Positions 33,561-46,250 of a stretch of 64,000 nucleotides of DNA are shown here, one piece after another. Positions within the stretch are counted from its first letter, which is position 1. Each line of letters opens with the position of its first letter. This stretch comes from Daphnia pulex (taxonomy: Eukaryota > Arthropoda > Branchiopoda > Diplostraca > Daphniidae). The notes under the pieces are model-generated. The model saw nothing but the letters and a program-made list of their open reading frames with translations. It made no database searches and was not told the DNA's origin. Where the stretch lies: the NCBI RefSeq assembly GCF_021134715.1, contig NC_060019.1, positions 3,658,001 through 3,722,000 of the forward strand, read 5' to 3'. The translations under genes were made by a program, and so were the position numbers.

Positions 33561-34308
33561 TGTACTGTATTACATGTTACTCGTAACATATTACTTTCAA
33601 CAGGTAAACAGGAAGCTTCTACCAAAGTATCCAGCCGTACTCATCTTAAACAACTGTTTACTCTTAACAAACAACAAAAGCAATGTGTTGTAATGCAAAC
33701 GACAATTTCAAATGTTCAAGCCTCATCAAACCGTCTTTAAAAAGTACCACCACTTCTGGGTAATGCAGAAAACAGCCAGAAACGATTAAAAATAACTTTT
33801 GGAAGTGACAATACACCACCTAACCAAGATACAAGGAAATGTAAACTTATCAGTAAGTTGTTTAAGATTCAATCACTTTCTACTAATTGTATTTATAATA
33901 TATCTTCCACGTCTACTATTATGACAGTTCCCCAAACACATAGTTGTGTTTCTATGCCCAATTAAGGCTCTATTGGCATCACATCTATTGATGAAACTAC
34001 AATTGAAGAAATTATTGTACCACCAAAATTTGTTTCCATACCTAGGTACATAGTTTCCATTTGCCTAGACCCACTTGAGCTAACATATATCTTGTTTACT
34101 AAGAATACGTGTTACATTGTTTGTAATTTAAAAAAAAATGTATTTCAGCGTTTTTTCGGAATCGTAATTATACACCAACTGCCCACTCCTGGCTCCAAAT
34201 GTTCCATATTCTTTTACTTTATACTCCAACTAAGATGCACGTCGAACGTGGAAACATTGACAACGAAGAAAATATCCCTGTTTTAGTTTCTTATGAAGAT
34301 GAAGCCTT

Positions 34309-34560
34309 TTGAATAAGTTCAAGGTTTCCGAAAAAGAAGCAGCTGCAATACGAGAATCCTTCAAGGAGAAATTGCTGTCAGATCTTTCTGTGCGCTACGT
34401 TACAGTTATGGACGACGAAATGTCTACTGACGAATCAAAAGATGAAATGATTTATGACATGTGCGGTTATCTTCTGAAAACTCGTGATAGAGCCATGTCG
34501 CGTAAAAAGCTTACTAGGGGAGCTGGAAACCAAAGGCATTTGGACGTTAGTTGATGCAGA
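34309..34560 (+). CDS. Unassigned acidic fragment
   Basis: FKVSEKEAAAIRESFKEKLL then VMDDEMSTDESKDEMIYDM, ending in TGA at 34,553. Possibly part of a THAP-linked transposase, given the THAP segment 750 bp upstream. No family match from memory. Confidence 0.3.
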
Positions 34561-34649
34561 CGTCGAGTCATACGTCTGCGAGATTAGTTGTTGACGAGTG
34601 AAAATTCAAATCTCTTAGATCGAAATTGTTAGAATTCATTGAAAAAGAT

Positions 34650-35300
34650 GGCGAATTTCGTCCCAGTTTTGGACGTGGAAACTAAAATCCAACGGAAACT
34701 ATTTGCTGAAAAGTATTTAGACTTGGAAGACGACGGTTTTTGGAGTACAGCTGTATTTTCGGACGAACAACGTTTTACGTAAGTGTATAACAATTCATAA
34801 ATGGTGACAAGCGAAATGCTTTATCTAATGTTTCTTACATATATTTAGTTTTAACGATGCTAGCGAAATATCTATTTACTCTGGTGCCCATCATGCTGTT
34901 GTAGACAACACTGTACCAGTGTGGGGTTGTTTATCGGGTGGAAGCTGTAAGAACATTCTTAAGAAACTTGATGGCCGCTTGGATACAAAGCAGTACATGG
35001 AGCTGTTGAGTGAAAATGTATTGCCTTTCTACCAGGGAAGCCCTTTTGTTCATGATATCTTCCCAGTGCACACCGCTTCATCAGTCAGGGAGTTTTTGAA
35101 ATGCAACTCAATTGCTGTATTAAATGATTGGCCTAAGAAGTCGGGGGACATCATGCAACTGGAAACTGTTTGGCTAGATATTGTAGACAAACTCAAAGAT
35201 TCAAACATTCTGGCATTTGACACCGGCTCTCTGTGGTCTGAATTATTGCAGTTATGGGGTAAAATGTCTTTGAATGGTTACTTCTGTGAAATAATTTAAA
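34650..35300 (+). pseudogene. Tc1/mariner-type transposase with an intron
   Basis: Exon a ends AVFSDEQRFT at 34,778. An intron of about 70 bp (GTAAGTG to TATTTAG) follows, and exon b continues SEISIYSGAHHAVV, VWGCLSGGSCKNILKKLDG, ENVLPFYQGSPFVHD and AVLNDWPKKSGDIMQLETVW. The FSDE, 'VWG.....G' and 'LP...' motifs and the LETVW end correspond to the DDE domain of Tc1-like transposases. The second catalytic motif is VHDIFPVHTA where QDNAPxH is usual, so the aspartate survives but its context is eroded. A TAA near 34,682 precedes exon a. Confidence 0.65.
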
Positions 35301-35880
35301 AAATTCCACAGCGTTTACAAAGTGTTGTTGACTGCGATGGAAGTTGGATTCGTGCCAATGTGTAACGTGTTTACTTTATGCTCAACAAACCGTTACAAGT
35401 AAATAAACCCACATAACACAGGGCAGTCCCACGGATGTTCGACAGAGGTCGTACACGGATGTTCAAAACATCCGTCGAACATCCACTGGACCGCCAGACA
35501 TCCGCACAGGAGGGCGTTTGGAGGTCGGAAAAACGTTAGAAGACCTACCCAAATCGGCGCCGACGGACATCCCAGGTTCATTACTCAGGATATTAATATG
35601 ACGTTTCTGGGCTTTGATTTCGCGTTTAGATCTGCATATATTCATGATTGTTTAATTCTTAAAAAACGCATAATAAATCAAATAAACCCTCCATCGTTCA
35701 CATTGCAAAACTTTTTTATTGAAACGATAAATGTGCCAGTCTTGGTAACATCAAGAGAATGAACGAAAGAAAACAATAAAGCGGATGAGTGGAGACAACA
35801 AAATAAAGCATTGGAAAACAAAGAGCCTAAAACGAAAAAAAAATAAGGACTGAAAAAATAAACGAGATGTCCACAAATTT
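35301..35880. other. Spacer with inverted GGATGTTC words
   Basis: 35,432-35,485 contains CGGATGTTC twice and its complement GAACATCC once, giving a possible hairpin. No gene recognised. Confidence 0.35.
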
Positions 35881-35884
35881 AATT

Positions 35885-36980
35885 TTAATCATTTTGCTGA
35901 TGTTGAACAATGTCCCTTGGTTTATCCTCGTAGTGTCTTAGAAAGTCAATTATAACATCGACCACATCCCTTTCACTGATAGCAGGCTTTTCACGCTTTG
36001 CTGCTCCTAATCAAAGTTAATTTTCAGATTAAGTTACAACTATTAAGAATTATAACAAATAAAAATTTACTCATGATCGCCTTCCCGATGTTGGTCACAG
36101 AGAGATTACGGTTGCCCTTTTGGCCGAACCAGGAAAATGTTTACCCAGTTCCTTGGAAATTAAGCGCTTTGCAATAGAGCGCACGATGTTTCTTCCATCT
36201 TTGCCTCCGATTTCAGTTATATAGATGAGTATGCTAAAAAAAACAAAAAAATAAAATGGCTAAGAAGAAAATCAAGATAAATAATATTGGGTGTATTTTG
36301 TAATACTTAACAACTTTTTCCGAACGGAATTAATTTTCAGCATTTCCTCGTCGAAGGAATGGAAATCATCTAAAGATTTGAGAGGAAAATCTAAAAGAAA
36401 CTCGCCCTGCTCCAGGTCCTGCTCCATCATGAGTCGCGTTTCTATTTTCTTGAGTTGCTCAAGGACGGAAGATCTAAGAAAACGATTATCCTTCGTATCG
36501 AGAGAGATTGAGACGATTCCTCTTTGAACGAACTGATCAGAAGATTCTACAAAGTAAAAAAAATATAGATAATGAAAGTCTTCAACAATAATATTAAACA
36601 ACTAATATCCTACCAAAAGGAATAGATGTAACTTTTGGCCTTCTATTCCCCGCTTCATTCTGACGGAACTGGTTCACGATACCATCATCTAAATAAAAAA
36701 TGGAAAATATAATTTTGATAATCATTACGGTATTGAAAAAATGCTTTCTGAACACCACAAAAAAAAGATAATTACCACGATATTTGGAAGTAGACGCCAA
36801 AGCTCTTGTATTGGAAGGTGGAGTAGAACGAGATGGATACGTATCTTCTTCTTCAAATCCATATAGTCATTGGAACGAACGCCTGAAGATCCAGGGCGGT
36901 TGCTTGTTGCTGAAAAACAACAATTTAAATTGAAACATTGTTTTCTGAACACCACAAAAAAGATAATTACCACGATTACA
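35885..36980 (-). pseudogene. Second DUF4806-like gene, frameshifted
   Basis: Minus-strand exons are 36,909-36,776, 36,688-36,614, 36,546-36,312, 36,233-36,071 and 36,006-35,885, all with GT...AG sites. They read STPPSNTRALASTSKYR, FVQRGIVSISLDTKDNRFL, DFPLKSLDDFHSFDEEML, IYITEIGGKDGRNIVRSI and AISERDVVDVIIDFLRHY before TAA at 35,885-35,887. 'FPLKSLDDF' followed by 'IGGKD...R...RL' is the DUF4806 pattern. Two one-base shifts are needed: near 36,860 after SNDYMD, and near 36,126 before WFGQKGNRNLSV. The 5' end is cut: the sequence TTTCTGAACACCACAAAAAA plus its downstream flank is duplicated at 36,945-36,976. Confidence 0.6.
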
Positions 36981-37129
36981 TTAATGTAATGCGAAACGTA
37001 GTTCTTCTAACTGTTTTTTTTTATTTAGTACGACGTGTGACTTTTGCTCTAATTAGGGATCTGTATGGATTTTAAGTGATGTTCTATAGAAAATAAAACT
37101 GTGATAAGAATTATAAATTTTGCCCTAAC

Positions 37130-37680
37130 AAACTAAATCGAACCCTACAAGCCATTGACGCAACCACCAAAATAGTGCACAACCCGGTCCTGCTAGACAT
37201 CATGAACCTCCTAATAGCCCTTAAAGCATCCGGAACTCAAAAATTCCTTGCATAGATCCCAAATCATGTCGGCAATCAACGGAAACGAGTCAGAAGATAA
37301 ATTTGCCAACAATGAGGAAGCAATCTCCATCATAAAACCGAATCCGCAATTCACTCACTAACAACGAAGTCACAGCCCTATACAAAAAGAAATGTCAACG
37401 ACAATACTCTAAATAAATTAAAACAATGTGGGAGACTATGTGTAACTTTCAAAAGCAGGCTAGGCATCGTTGAATGGTTCCACTATCAGCAGAGGCCAAT
37501 TAGCTTAACATTCCAACGCCTAAGAACTGGGCACAACAGGTTAAACGCCTTCATCAGCAAGCTGGACATGGAAAAAGACCCACTGCAAAAAACCTTAGCA
37601 GATTACACCCCAATTAAAGAATTCTTCCTTAAAATAACTTTACCTGGTGCAGCACCAACAATCTAGGCCTCAACACATCA
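37130..37680 (+). mobile_element. LINE ORF2 C-terminal fragment
   Basis: Reads NRTLQAIDATTKIVHNPVLL, then IPNHVG (RNase H 'W.P.H.G' region), and PISLTFQRLRTGHNRLNAFI. This is the RNase H tail and following helix of an I/Jockey-type LINE, interrupted by stops. Confidence 0.6.
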
Positions 37681-38029
37681 CTGCGCAAACACTGACAAAT
37701 AGAAATCCAAAATCTCCTAGCACAATTCACCGAAATCCACATCATATCACATGATCTCATCCCTGTACGACAGACAAACAATCAACAGAAAACAAACACA
37801 ACCAATATGCCATTGTCACCAAAGCAAATAATCACCATCACACTTCACTCAAAATTGAAGAAAAAACGCCAGCATGCCGCTGGTAAAAAAACTACCCTAA
37901 CAACAAAGTCAAACACACCAAATGCCCAAACCAGAACCTTGATGGTGACCTTATGTGTTCATTTAAAACGAGTAAAGTAAGGTCTGGAACGAGCCTTACA
38001 TTAAGGACTGCATAGCGCTGCGTTTGGCG

Positions 38030-41000
38030 GGTACTCAAAGAGGTAGCAAGAACAACAGATTATCAAAATGGCTCAAGAGCTGAACATCCCTTAAGCGGAA
38101 GAAACAAAGTCAGAGACAACCTGACTTTCGTGGAAATGGAGGCAAAGACTCCTTGCAAAGCACAGAAAATTGTGCCAGAAGCTAGTTATCAGACCCAAAA
38201 AGGAAATTTTACAACGAAAGCATGGTGAAAAAAACATCACCCGAGCCCAACTAACCAAAAAAGGAAGACTACTACAGAGGAATAGAAAAGAGCTTAAAGA
38301 GATTAAAAAGACGCTGAGACTGCTAATTGAGGGAATCACGGAATCCATCCCAAGCAATAAAATAGAAAGTCTGAAAGAATCGGCAGTGGAGCTACAAAAC
38401 TCCCTGTGAGGAGTATTCCAAGACTGAACTCTCCATGCCAACGTCCGTATCCTCTGAAGATGAAAATCAAGATTCCCATAAACTCAGTAATGTTTCGTCA
38501 AACTAGGAAAAAAAATTTTAAGAAAAGAAACAGAAAAAAAATCGGCCAGACTAATTGGACATCAACAAAGTTGGAAGTTGCCGAGACACCCGCCCTACCC
38601 TGATGGTAGATGGAAGAACAAAAAAAAAAGTCCCTACCAAAAGCCCTAAACATCATGCACTGGCAATACGGCCATCAGAAGGACAGCATCCTCGACGATC
38701 CCAAACTGGAAATACAAATAGCAGAGAAAATCAAATCGCAAGACCCAAACTCGGCCCCCTCAACTCGCAAATAACCAACAGCGAACTCAAACAAGCAATG
38801 AAAGAACTGAAAAGTAACTCAATGGGACGAGATTTGATCCACAAGAAAATGCTTACCAACCTGACAGAAGAAAACAAAGAACACTTCACCTATTCAGCAG
38901 CATGCTCCAATCCCACTTCGTCCCACCAGAATGGGAGACGGCCACCATCATCCCGATACAAAAAGCGAAAAAGCTGGCAGACAAACCGGAATCATACAGG
39001 CCTATATCGCTTACATCCTGTCTGGGGAAAATGATGGAGAAGATTAACCAAAGACTGGCATGGTGGTTAAAAAAAATTTCAGACCTTAACCGCAATGTGG
39101 CTTTAGAAAAGGAAGAAGCACAATGGACAATGTAATAAGCTTGTAACTATTTATCAGAGAAGGATTCAACAAGGTAAAACCCTTGAACACGTACGCAATA
39201 TTCCTGGACATTGCGAAAGCTTTTGAAACCACCTTTGATACAGGAGCTCCTCTTCAAACTAAGCCTTAAAGGAGTGAGCAGGAACATCCTAGGATGGCTA
39301 CACAATCTTCTCCGAGGCCGCAACTACAATGTGAGAATAGAAAACACCTACTCAGAAAACCGCCCCCTCATTGTTGGAGTTCCACAAAGATCGCCCCTAA
39401 GCCCATTTCTGTTGGATGGTTATGGATGACTTCCCAATGCTTCCAGCCCCTGGCCAAACATTCCTGTTCGAATACGGCATAGAATGCCGCGTACACTCCA
39501 ACAACGGCTCGGAAGCAGAAACACTCGTAACCCCATACTTAGACTCCACTAGCAAATGGAGCAAGAAATTCGGAATATAATTCACCTTAAACATCAACCA
39601 TAGTGAACTTCAGCCGACAAAGACGGAAGCAGATCAACCCACTCGTGTTCCTCAATGGCAAAATAATAACTCAAGCAAACGAAGTAAAACATCTAGGGAT
39701 CCACTTCAACCAAGGTCTCCGCTGGACAAAACAAACGGAAGTAACCATTTCCAAAGCTGCTTAACTGCAAAATCTTTTTAAAGTTCTATCCCAAACAAAG
39801 CATTTACCCGACGTAGACTCTATAACGATACTCTACAAAGCCCTGACTAGAAGTAGAATCGAATGCGGACTGATAGTCTATGGCTCATCAAGCAAAGGGG
39901 AAAAAAGAAATGATAGAGAGAATTCAAAATAACATCCTCCGGACCATACTCGCTGCACCCAAAACTACCCTAATCAAGAAAATGCTATGTGAATTAGACC
40001 TAACTTGACACCAGAAGAACATGGCTTACTGGACGATACATATTTAGGGTAAAAAAACCCGAACGAACACCCGTACACAATTGCTGCCGCGAGATAAGAA
40101 GTCAACCCAAACCATGGAAAGAAAAAAATACACCCTCCCTAAAAATAGCAATGGATCATACGATACAAGCCGACATTGAGTTGTTTCCCAACAACCCAGA
40201 AAAGTTCCAGCCAAATCAAGAAAGACCCTCATGGATAGAACCTCCAATCTCAGCCAATTACTTCCCAATGTCAAAGAAAGCTGCAACTAACAACCCGGCA
40301 GAAGCACGATCTCTCTTTAATAAAATTAAGCATGCCCACTACAAGACATCCACGAGAGCATACACGGACGGCTCTCTCAACAACTCTACAGAAAGAACAA
40401 AGCTAGCAGTCACTGTCCCAATTATGGAGATAGAAGAAGCCACAACAAAAACAAAAGAAACCTTCGTCTTCACAGCCGAGGCCTACGCAATCAATCGAGA
40501 AATAGAAATAGTCTACCACCGAGAAGCCCAAGTAGAAGAACTCACAATGTTTAGGACTCTAGATCTCCGACAGGTAGACAGAGAGACTAGAGACTCCTAC
40601 AGACTCTAGATCAATATCTAAATCAATGTCTTGGAAATATGTCGTCCAATCATTAGAGACACAAAATAAAGAAAAAAATCAATTATATTTACCATGCTAG
40701 CACAGCAGACAACCTAAAAGCAGCAGGCACGAAGGTAAACCTCTACTGGATACCAAGTCACATTGGAATATTAGGCAACGAGAGAGCTGACCAGCTAGCC
40801 CCAGAAGAAAGCTACAAGCGACAAATGCTGCTAGAAGAAATCAGATATTACCTGAACTTATCAACAGCGGAAAAAACCACAGGGTTCAAGGAGCTTCTAA
40901 AGAAAAAGAGCATTATTGAATTCAAAAAGAGAACGACGAAAGATAATATTCTTACAAGGGCCAAACCAGGAATGCTGAAGTGGCACACACACAAGTCCCG

Positions 41001-41400
41001 GGCTGTCTCCAGAATTCTTTTCAGAATACAAACAAACCACAACAGGCTCAAAGCCAATCTAACAAGATTCAACTCGGAGATCAACCCCACTTGCCGAGAT
41101 TGAGAATAAAATAACGAGACAACTGAACACGTACTACTAGAATGCCCAGTACTAAATTCAGAGAGAGAAGAAATCAGCAATTATCTTACAGCTCACAAAT
41201 TAAAGCTCAACGTACGCAGCCTCCTTGGACTCAACCCAAACCTCAATAGCAACACACAGCATGAAATCAAAAGACGGCGTAAGATGCCTAAAAGAAACTC
41301 AGCTCATGAGCAAAATGTGAACAAAAACCAAAAACAACTAAACCCTACTCACCAATCAACTTAATAACAGAGACAAAAAAAGCAACACAAGAAAAAAGAA
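38030..41400 (+). mobile_element. I/Jockey-type LINE, ORF2 relic with RNase H
   Basis: Order on the plus strand: a basic linker (38,170-38,410), reverse transcriptase (38,890-39,430: FVPPEWETATIIPIQKAKK, ESYRPISLTSCLGKMME, FLDIAKAFET, VGVPQRSPLSPFLL), RNase H (40,350-40,800: RAYTDGSLNN and WIPSHIGILGNERADQLA) and a C-terminal zinc-knuckle-like region (41,090-41,180: CRD...TTEHVLLECP). Frames change several times, and QRSP replaces the usual QGSP. The YADD region is lost. Clade assignment rests on the presence of RNase H. Confidence 0.75.
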
Positions 41401-41559
41401 ACCACCAAGACGACAACACCACGCTGACTAAACATCATACGAAGTAACGAAACGAAAAACCAAAGAATAACGCAATAACAAAAAAGGGGAAAAAGATCTC
41501 CTTACCAGTGCCTCATAATCAACAAAAACAATACAAATATGCACTGGAACGCTATGTTC

Positions 41560-43720
41560 GTAATGGCGAATGGTTCAGAATTGGAGCACTACCTAGAATG
41601 TCTACCGACAAAACTCGACATCATTTGCATACAAGAAACGTGGCTTAAAATAGGAAGATAATTTTCATAAAAAGAATTCAAATGCCACCGCAATGAAAGA
41701 GAGGGCCCAAGGGGAGGAGGAGTAGCCACTTGGATAAAGAGCGATGTGCCTGCCAGAAAGTTACCCGTGTCAGTCCACTCTTCCATTGAGTGCATTGTAA
41801 CAGAAGTGATCAAGTAATCAGTGAATAGGTATGAGAATATCTGAAAACTGAGATCCGAAAATATATTTTTCGGTGATATTCTCTCACAACTCCCATCTGT
41901 GGCATTTCTCTGCGGAGACTTCAACGCACAAAATCCAGTGTGGAGAGGAAAAAAAACTGATTAGAAAGAGAAATCACTGGGAGACTTCATAGAAGAAGTC
42001 GGACTTTAGTTATGCTGAACGATGGAAGTGGAACTTGCCTCGTGCACATGGTCTGTAGACCATGTTATTTCCTCTGAGGACCAGAAAGCCAATATGTTTG
42101 CCGACGTCTACGTGAAAGTAAGCAGTGATTCAAACCTATCGAGGGTGTTCCTGAACGAAAGAGAGACTTATAAAAAGTAGAATAAAAGCCAAATATAAGA
42201 TGAAAGCCAAGTTCACTCCGACCTCGAAGACTTCTTCTCTCCACAAGAGAAGAAGTCCTAGTGAACAACACAAGAGAAGAAGTCCGGCCTCTATCAGAGG
42301 CTTTGGAGGCCGCGAAAGATTCAAATCAAGGAGATTATAACATCCCAGTTCCCATGATTCGCCAGCTATCCCGGCATCAAAATTGACGCTATTGAAACTA
42401 ATGGAAGCACTCACTGATGGTACGGATTGTTAAACCGGGGAAACCACCTACAGAGCCGTCCTCTTAGTGGTCGATGTCCTTGACGTCCAACGTATGCAAA
42501 CTATTGGAAAGAATTTTTTTTCCAGTTCTAGTCTCTTCCTCCCCCCCCCCCCGTTTCCACCCACACGGAGTTAAAAAATCAAATCAATTTTCAGTCAAGA
42601 ATTGACTACACTGTATCTCATGCGAAAAATCTGGAAATCAATACTGTTGTACAGCTTATGAATCTCTTCATTTCAAAGTTTATCGCAAAGTTTATCTACA
42701 CCAGAACCACCGTTGCGGATGTCATCTCCCGAGATCGTTATAGCTCCCGCCAATACATCAGAGGCAAAATAATTGATCGAAAAGAGGTGGGGTGAACACA
42801 CCATTATCTTCACTGACGCAACAAGAAGACGTGGTGGAAGCTGCAGAGCGGCATAAGTAATCTATGGATGGCAATAAGATAAATTTGCCCACTCAGGAAA
42901 ATTGAGTTGACGGAGGAAGGATAACTGACAGCAATCTATATTGCAACAAAGTGAGTGGAGCAAAACATCACCAAAATGGCAGTAATAATCAATTATGCCC
43001 GACTCAAGGCCGGCCTTAAGAAAAATCATGTCAACCACAGCAAGCCAGACCTCCACAACCGCAAGGTGCATCAGAGCATATTGAAGTGAACAACAGAGGC
43101 AGCTACCTAGTATTTGCATGCATCAAAGGTCACTCCAGCATTAGAGGTAACGAGGAGGTGGTCAGGGCAGCAAAACTGGCAGACAGGTTCCCAGAAATCA
43201 TGAGCACCAGACCATGGGTGCTACACAAAAAAGGCAAGAAAAGCACGCCAATAAAATGTGGCAAAGGCAGTGGTCATCGCCAAAAACAACCACCGGTGAG
43301 TTCTATATAAAACACTCCCCAACCGCGCTTTTCTCCCCAGCTTTTTTGTGGAATCGAGAGCCGAGCAAGTGTCCCTCTCAAAAATTCGCCTTGACAAGCT
43401 TAACCTTAACTACAAGTTATTTAACAAGCAAACATGTACTGATGGAAAAGAAAGAAAGAAAAGACAATAAGACATGTACAAGAGTATAGTTCAGAAAACG
43501 CTAGAAGAAATACCCCTGTCTACCCTCTAAATTTCCAAATCATCAAAGAAACCCGGAGTCCCGAAGAGCAGTCCTAATCTTTTTCAAGAAAACGAGTCTG
43601 TTCGGCCGGAGCGCAAAGAGTAGAATAACTCTCTGTCAAGACCCTGGAGAGAATAGGCTACATAGCCTGATGTTCGCCAGTTCAAAAACCATAACCCAAC
43701 CAACCAACCAATTGACTCTG
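41560..43720 (+). mobile_element. LINE copy A2, same family as 24,870-27,205
   Basis: Starts with apurinic-type endonuclease sequence (LDIICIQETWLK, GPRGGGVATWIKSDVPA, FLCGDFNAQNPVW, 41,600-41,940). It then follows copy A1 through the RT N-terminus, the C run (42,541-42,552) and the non-RT filler, and jumps earlier than A1 to the RNase H-like end (LVFACIKGHSSIRGNEEVVR at 43,103-43,162). The 3' end carries a tail ending in AACCAACCAACCAATT (43,697-43,712), a typical LINE simple-repeat end. Several stops show it is dead. Confidence 0.75.
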
Positions 43721-43913
43721 TGCGAGGGGAAGGTAAGTGTTATACCTTTTAAAACTTTATCGGACTTTCAAAAGATATAAATCGAGGAACTCGAAATAAA
43801 TTTACCATTTTGATTCTTCCCAGTCGCTAAGACAGGGTAGCCTACATTTGATAGTAAGTTTGTCTCTATCTAGATGTTAATTAACGATGCTATTTTAAAT
43901 TACAGGCTAAAAT

Positions 43914-44178
43914 TGTTGAAGTTTGAGAGTTATCTTTTAATAATAAATGTACAATAAAAATACTTGTGTGAGGTTTGACAGCAATCTTTTATAATTGGAA
44001 CACGAGGCACATTGAAAGAGAAGAAGACAGCAGTGACAGTCAGTAAGAAGCAGACAACGCTTTACAAGAAGCATTGAGTATGTTAAATGTGCAGAGAAAC
44101 TTCCTTCGTTTCCTGACTTGTACCAATCCTTCTCGTGCTGCTATCTAGTGGTGACATGTTTGAACTATAATTCCAACA
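43914..44178 (-). repeat. Copia-type LTR (minus orientation)
   Basis: 265 bp from TGTTGAAGTTTG to TAATTCCAACA. Read on the minus strand it is preceded by the purine tract TTTGAGGGGGAG (44,179-44,190) and starts TGTTGGAATTATAG, the standard 3' end of copia-type elements. The base group before it is AAAAT (43,909-43,913). Confidence 0.65.
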
Positions 44179-44190
44179 CTCCCCCTCAAA

Positions 44191-46250
44191 CATGTAGCCA
44201 TGTTCTATGCAATCTCAGAAGATCGGTATGTGACAAATATGATATGATATGTCAAAAAGATAAATACATAAATATGAGCACTAGCACGCGCACATTACAT
44301 GAGCGCTTGTTATTTCCTTCCTGCAAACGGAACTGTTCGGGAATTTGTCTCGACCATCTGTTACGGACTCAATATTTGAAATTATTTTATCAAAAATACA
44401 TACTATTTAATAAGACATTAGAAATCTATATGAATCGGTTAAAGCATATTGTATGTAATGCTTCTAACCCCTTGCAATTTTATCAGTTCAATTTCTCGCA
44501 TGTCCTGGTATTCATTCGAGAATGCTTTTGACTTCAATTCCATCGCTTAGTGGTGAGTGTTACACTTGATTTACGTTTAAGTAGAAAGTATTCACATTCC
44601 ACCTACCATGAAAGGCACTGCCTTCACTCTTAAGCAGCTGTTGGAAGACACGACAGTTTCTCTCGACTTTCTATCGGGAAAAGAGGCAGCATTCTCGATC
44701 GAGTTTGATTTTCGAAAGATACAGAATTTGATCTTGAGTTGATTACTGAAAATTTACGGCATTTTTTCTCGAATTGCTCTCGGAAGGATACATTTTATCT
44801 CGAGTTGCTCTTGGAAGGATACATTTGATCCTTTTTTATCTCGAGTTGCTCTCGGAAGGCTACAACGTTTTGTCTCGAGTTGCTCTCGGAAAAGGTACAG
44901 CATTTTTATCTCGAGTTGCTCTCTGTAAAGAGATGAAAAGTTAAGTGCCACATTTTGTATGTTGGAGCGTTTTGCCGGTTTACTATCTATTATGTTCCTC
45001 CAAAATTTTAACTGAATCGATGGAGGGTTTGATAACGATGATAACTGTTACGGTGTTACCATTAAATCGAGACTCGAACGAGAGAAGTGAATTCAAATAT
45101 GAGCAGAAGAACATTATTAACAGTTACGTATAACAACAAAAAGTATTGATAATTATCAGTAAAAATTGGTTTTTATAATGTAAGACATATAGCATTTCCG
45201 ATGATTGGAAGAAAAAGACACACTTACGTTCGCGAACATTCACATTTCTGTTACTCGTGGTAGGTGATTGGTGGAAAAAATCTGTCCGTTAATGCGGGTC
45301 TGCTGAACATGTGAATCAACCGCAGTTGCCTATGCAGTGTCATGTTTTCCACAAGTAGGCCTACCGAAACAATATTCTCCGAAATAGAAAAACAAATTTT
45401 GAATGAAATGGAAAATAAAATTTCTTTGCAACTTCTTTGTCCGCCCAGCAGTCAGATAGAAAGATTGCCCATTAACATTCTTTGTTGTTAGTTACTCGCA
45501 AGTAATTTACCCCAAAACATTTGCCAATTACCACTGAAGAGCACGAAGATAAAATTGTTATTACAACACACAGTGTGGCTGTACAGCGATGTTACTTGTC
45601 ATCTTAGTACAGAATTTGATGACATAAAAGTCTTGCAATAAAAATACTTTGATAGGGCAAGAGACTCAATGAAAACTAATTAAGCAACTAAATTTGTTCT
45701 CTGTAAACTGCTAATTTGGCTGGGACGTTAAACCTTTTCCTCTTGACAAAATTATAAACGTTACACATAAACAATAGACCTGATTTTAAAACTTTCTTGT
45801 AGGACAAAAAGTTGGAAAATGTGGTTTCTAAAAGATGTTTCACCATATACGTTTGACAGACAGTATCGATGCCTGAAACATCTGGTTTGACTTTCAAGTT
45901 GAAGGTGTTACGAGTGAGTGGTAGAAATGATCATGCTTACCGATAATGTTGTCCCTTGTCCTCATATCAACGTAAATTGGATAATGTGTTTACTCACGTC
46001 TTTTTTAACGCCATACTATATTTAGGCATGTGAGTAGAGGAGATGTAGTCAGCATATTTTCTAAGTGGCTTTGGATTCACTGCACATGATGTTTTCATGT
46101 TAGGACTCCAACACTCCCACTCAAACGTGTAAGTCGGTCTGGTACTGTTAAGTTTCTTCGGGTTTAAGTTTGTCTGATTGACCACCCGGATAATTTAAGA
46201 AGATCAAGTTCAATTTAAAAAAAACAGGTTTCACGTTTGGACTCCAACAA
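44191..46250. other. Degenerate interior of a copia-like element
   Basis: No pol coding sequence is readable. A second LTR-like end plus purine tract lies at 46,108-46,125 (CCAACA then CTCCCACTCAAA), and another CTCCAACA end at 46,242-46,249 is followed by AAAAT. The last could pair with the AAAAT at 43,909-43,913, but that AT-rich match may be chance. The open frame at 44,118-44,531 spans the LTR end and has no recognised domain. Confidence 0.35.
44696..44940. repeat. Minisatellite with TCTCGAGTTGCTCTCGGAA units
   Basis: Five clear and about two degenerate copies of a unit of 31-42 bp. All share the core TCTCGAGTTGCTCTCGGAA and then an A/T-rich spacer of variable length. Confidence 0.8.

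Noticed and set aside
41589..41924. 111-codon minus-strand open frame
   Set aside because: It is antisense to clear LINE endonuclease sequence.
44118..44531. 137-codon plus-strand open frame
   Set aside because: Starts inside a copia LTR in the wrong orientation and has no pol or gag resemblance.
44696..44940. CRISPR-like array of repeats and spacers
   Set aside because: Spacers are similar to each other, units vary in length and the setting is eukaryotic. It is a minisatellite.
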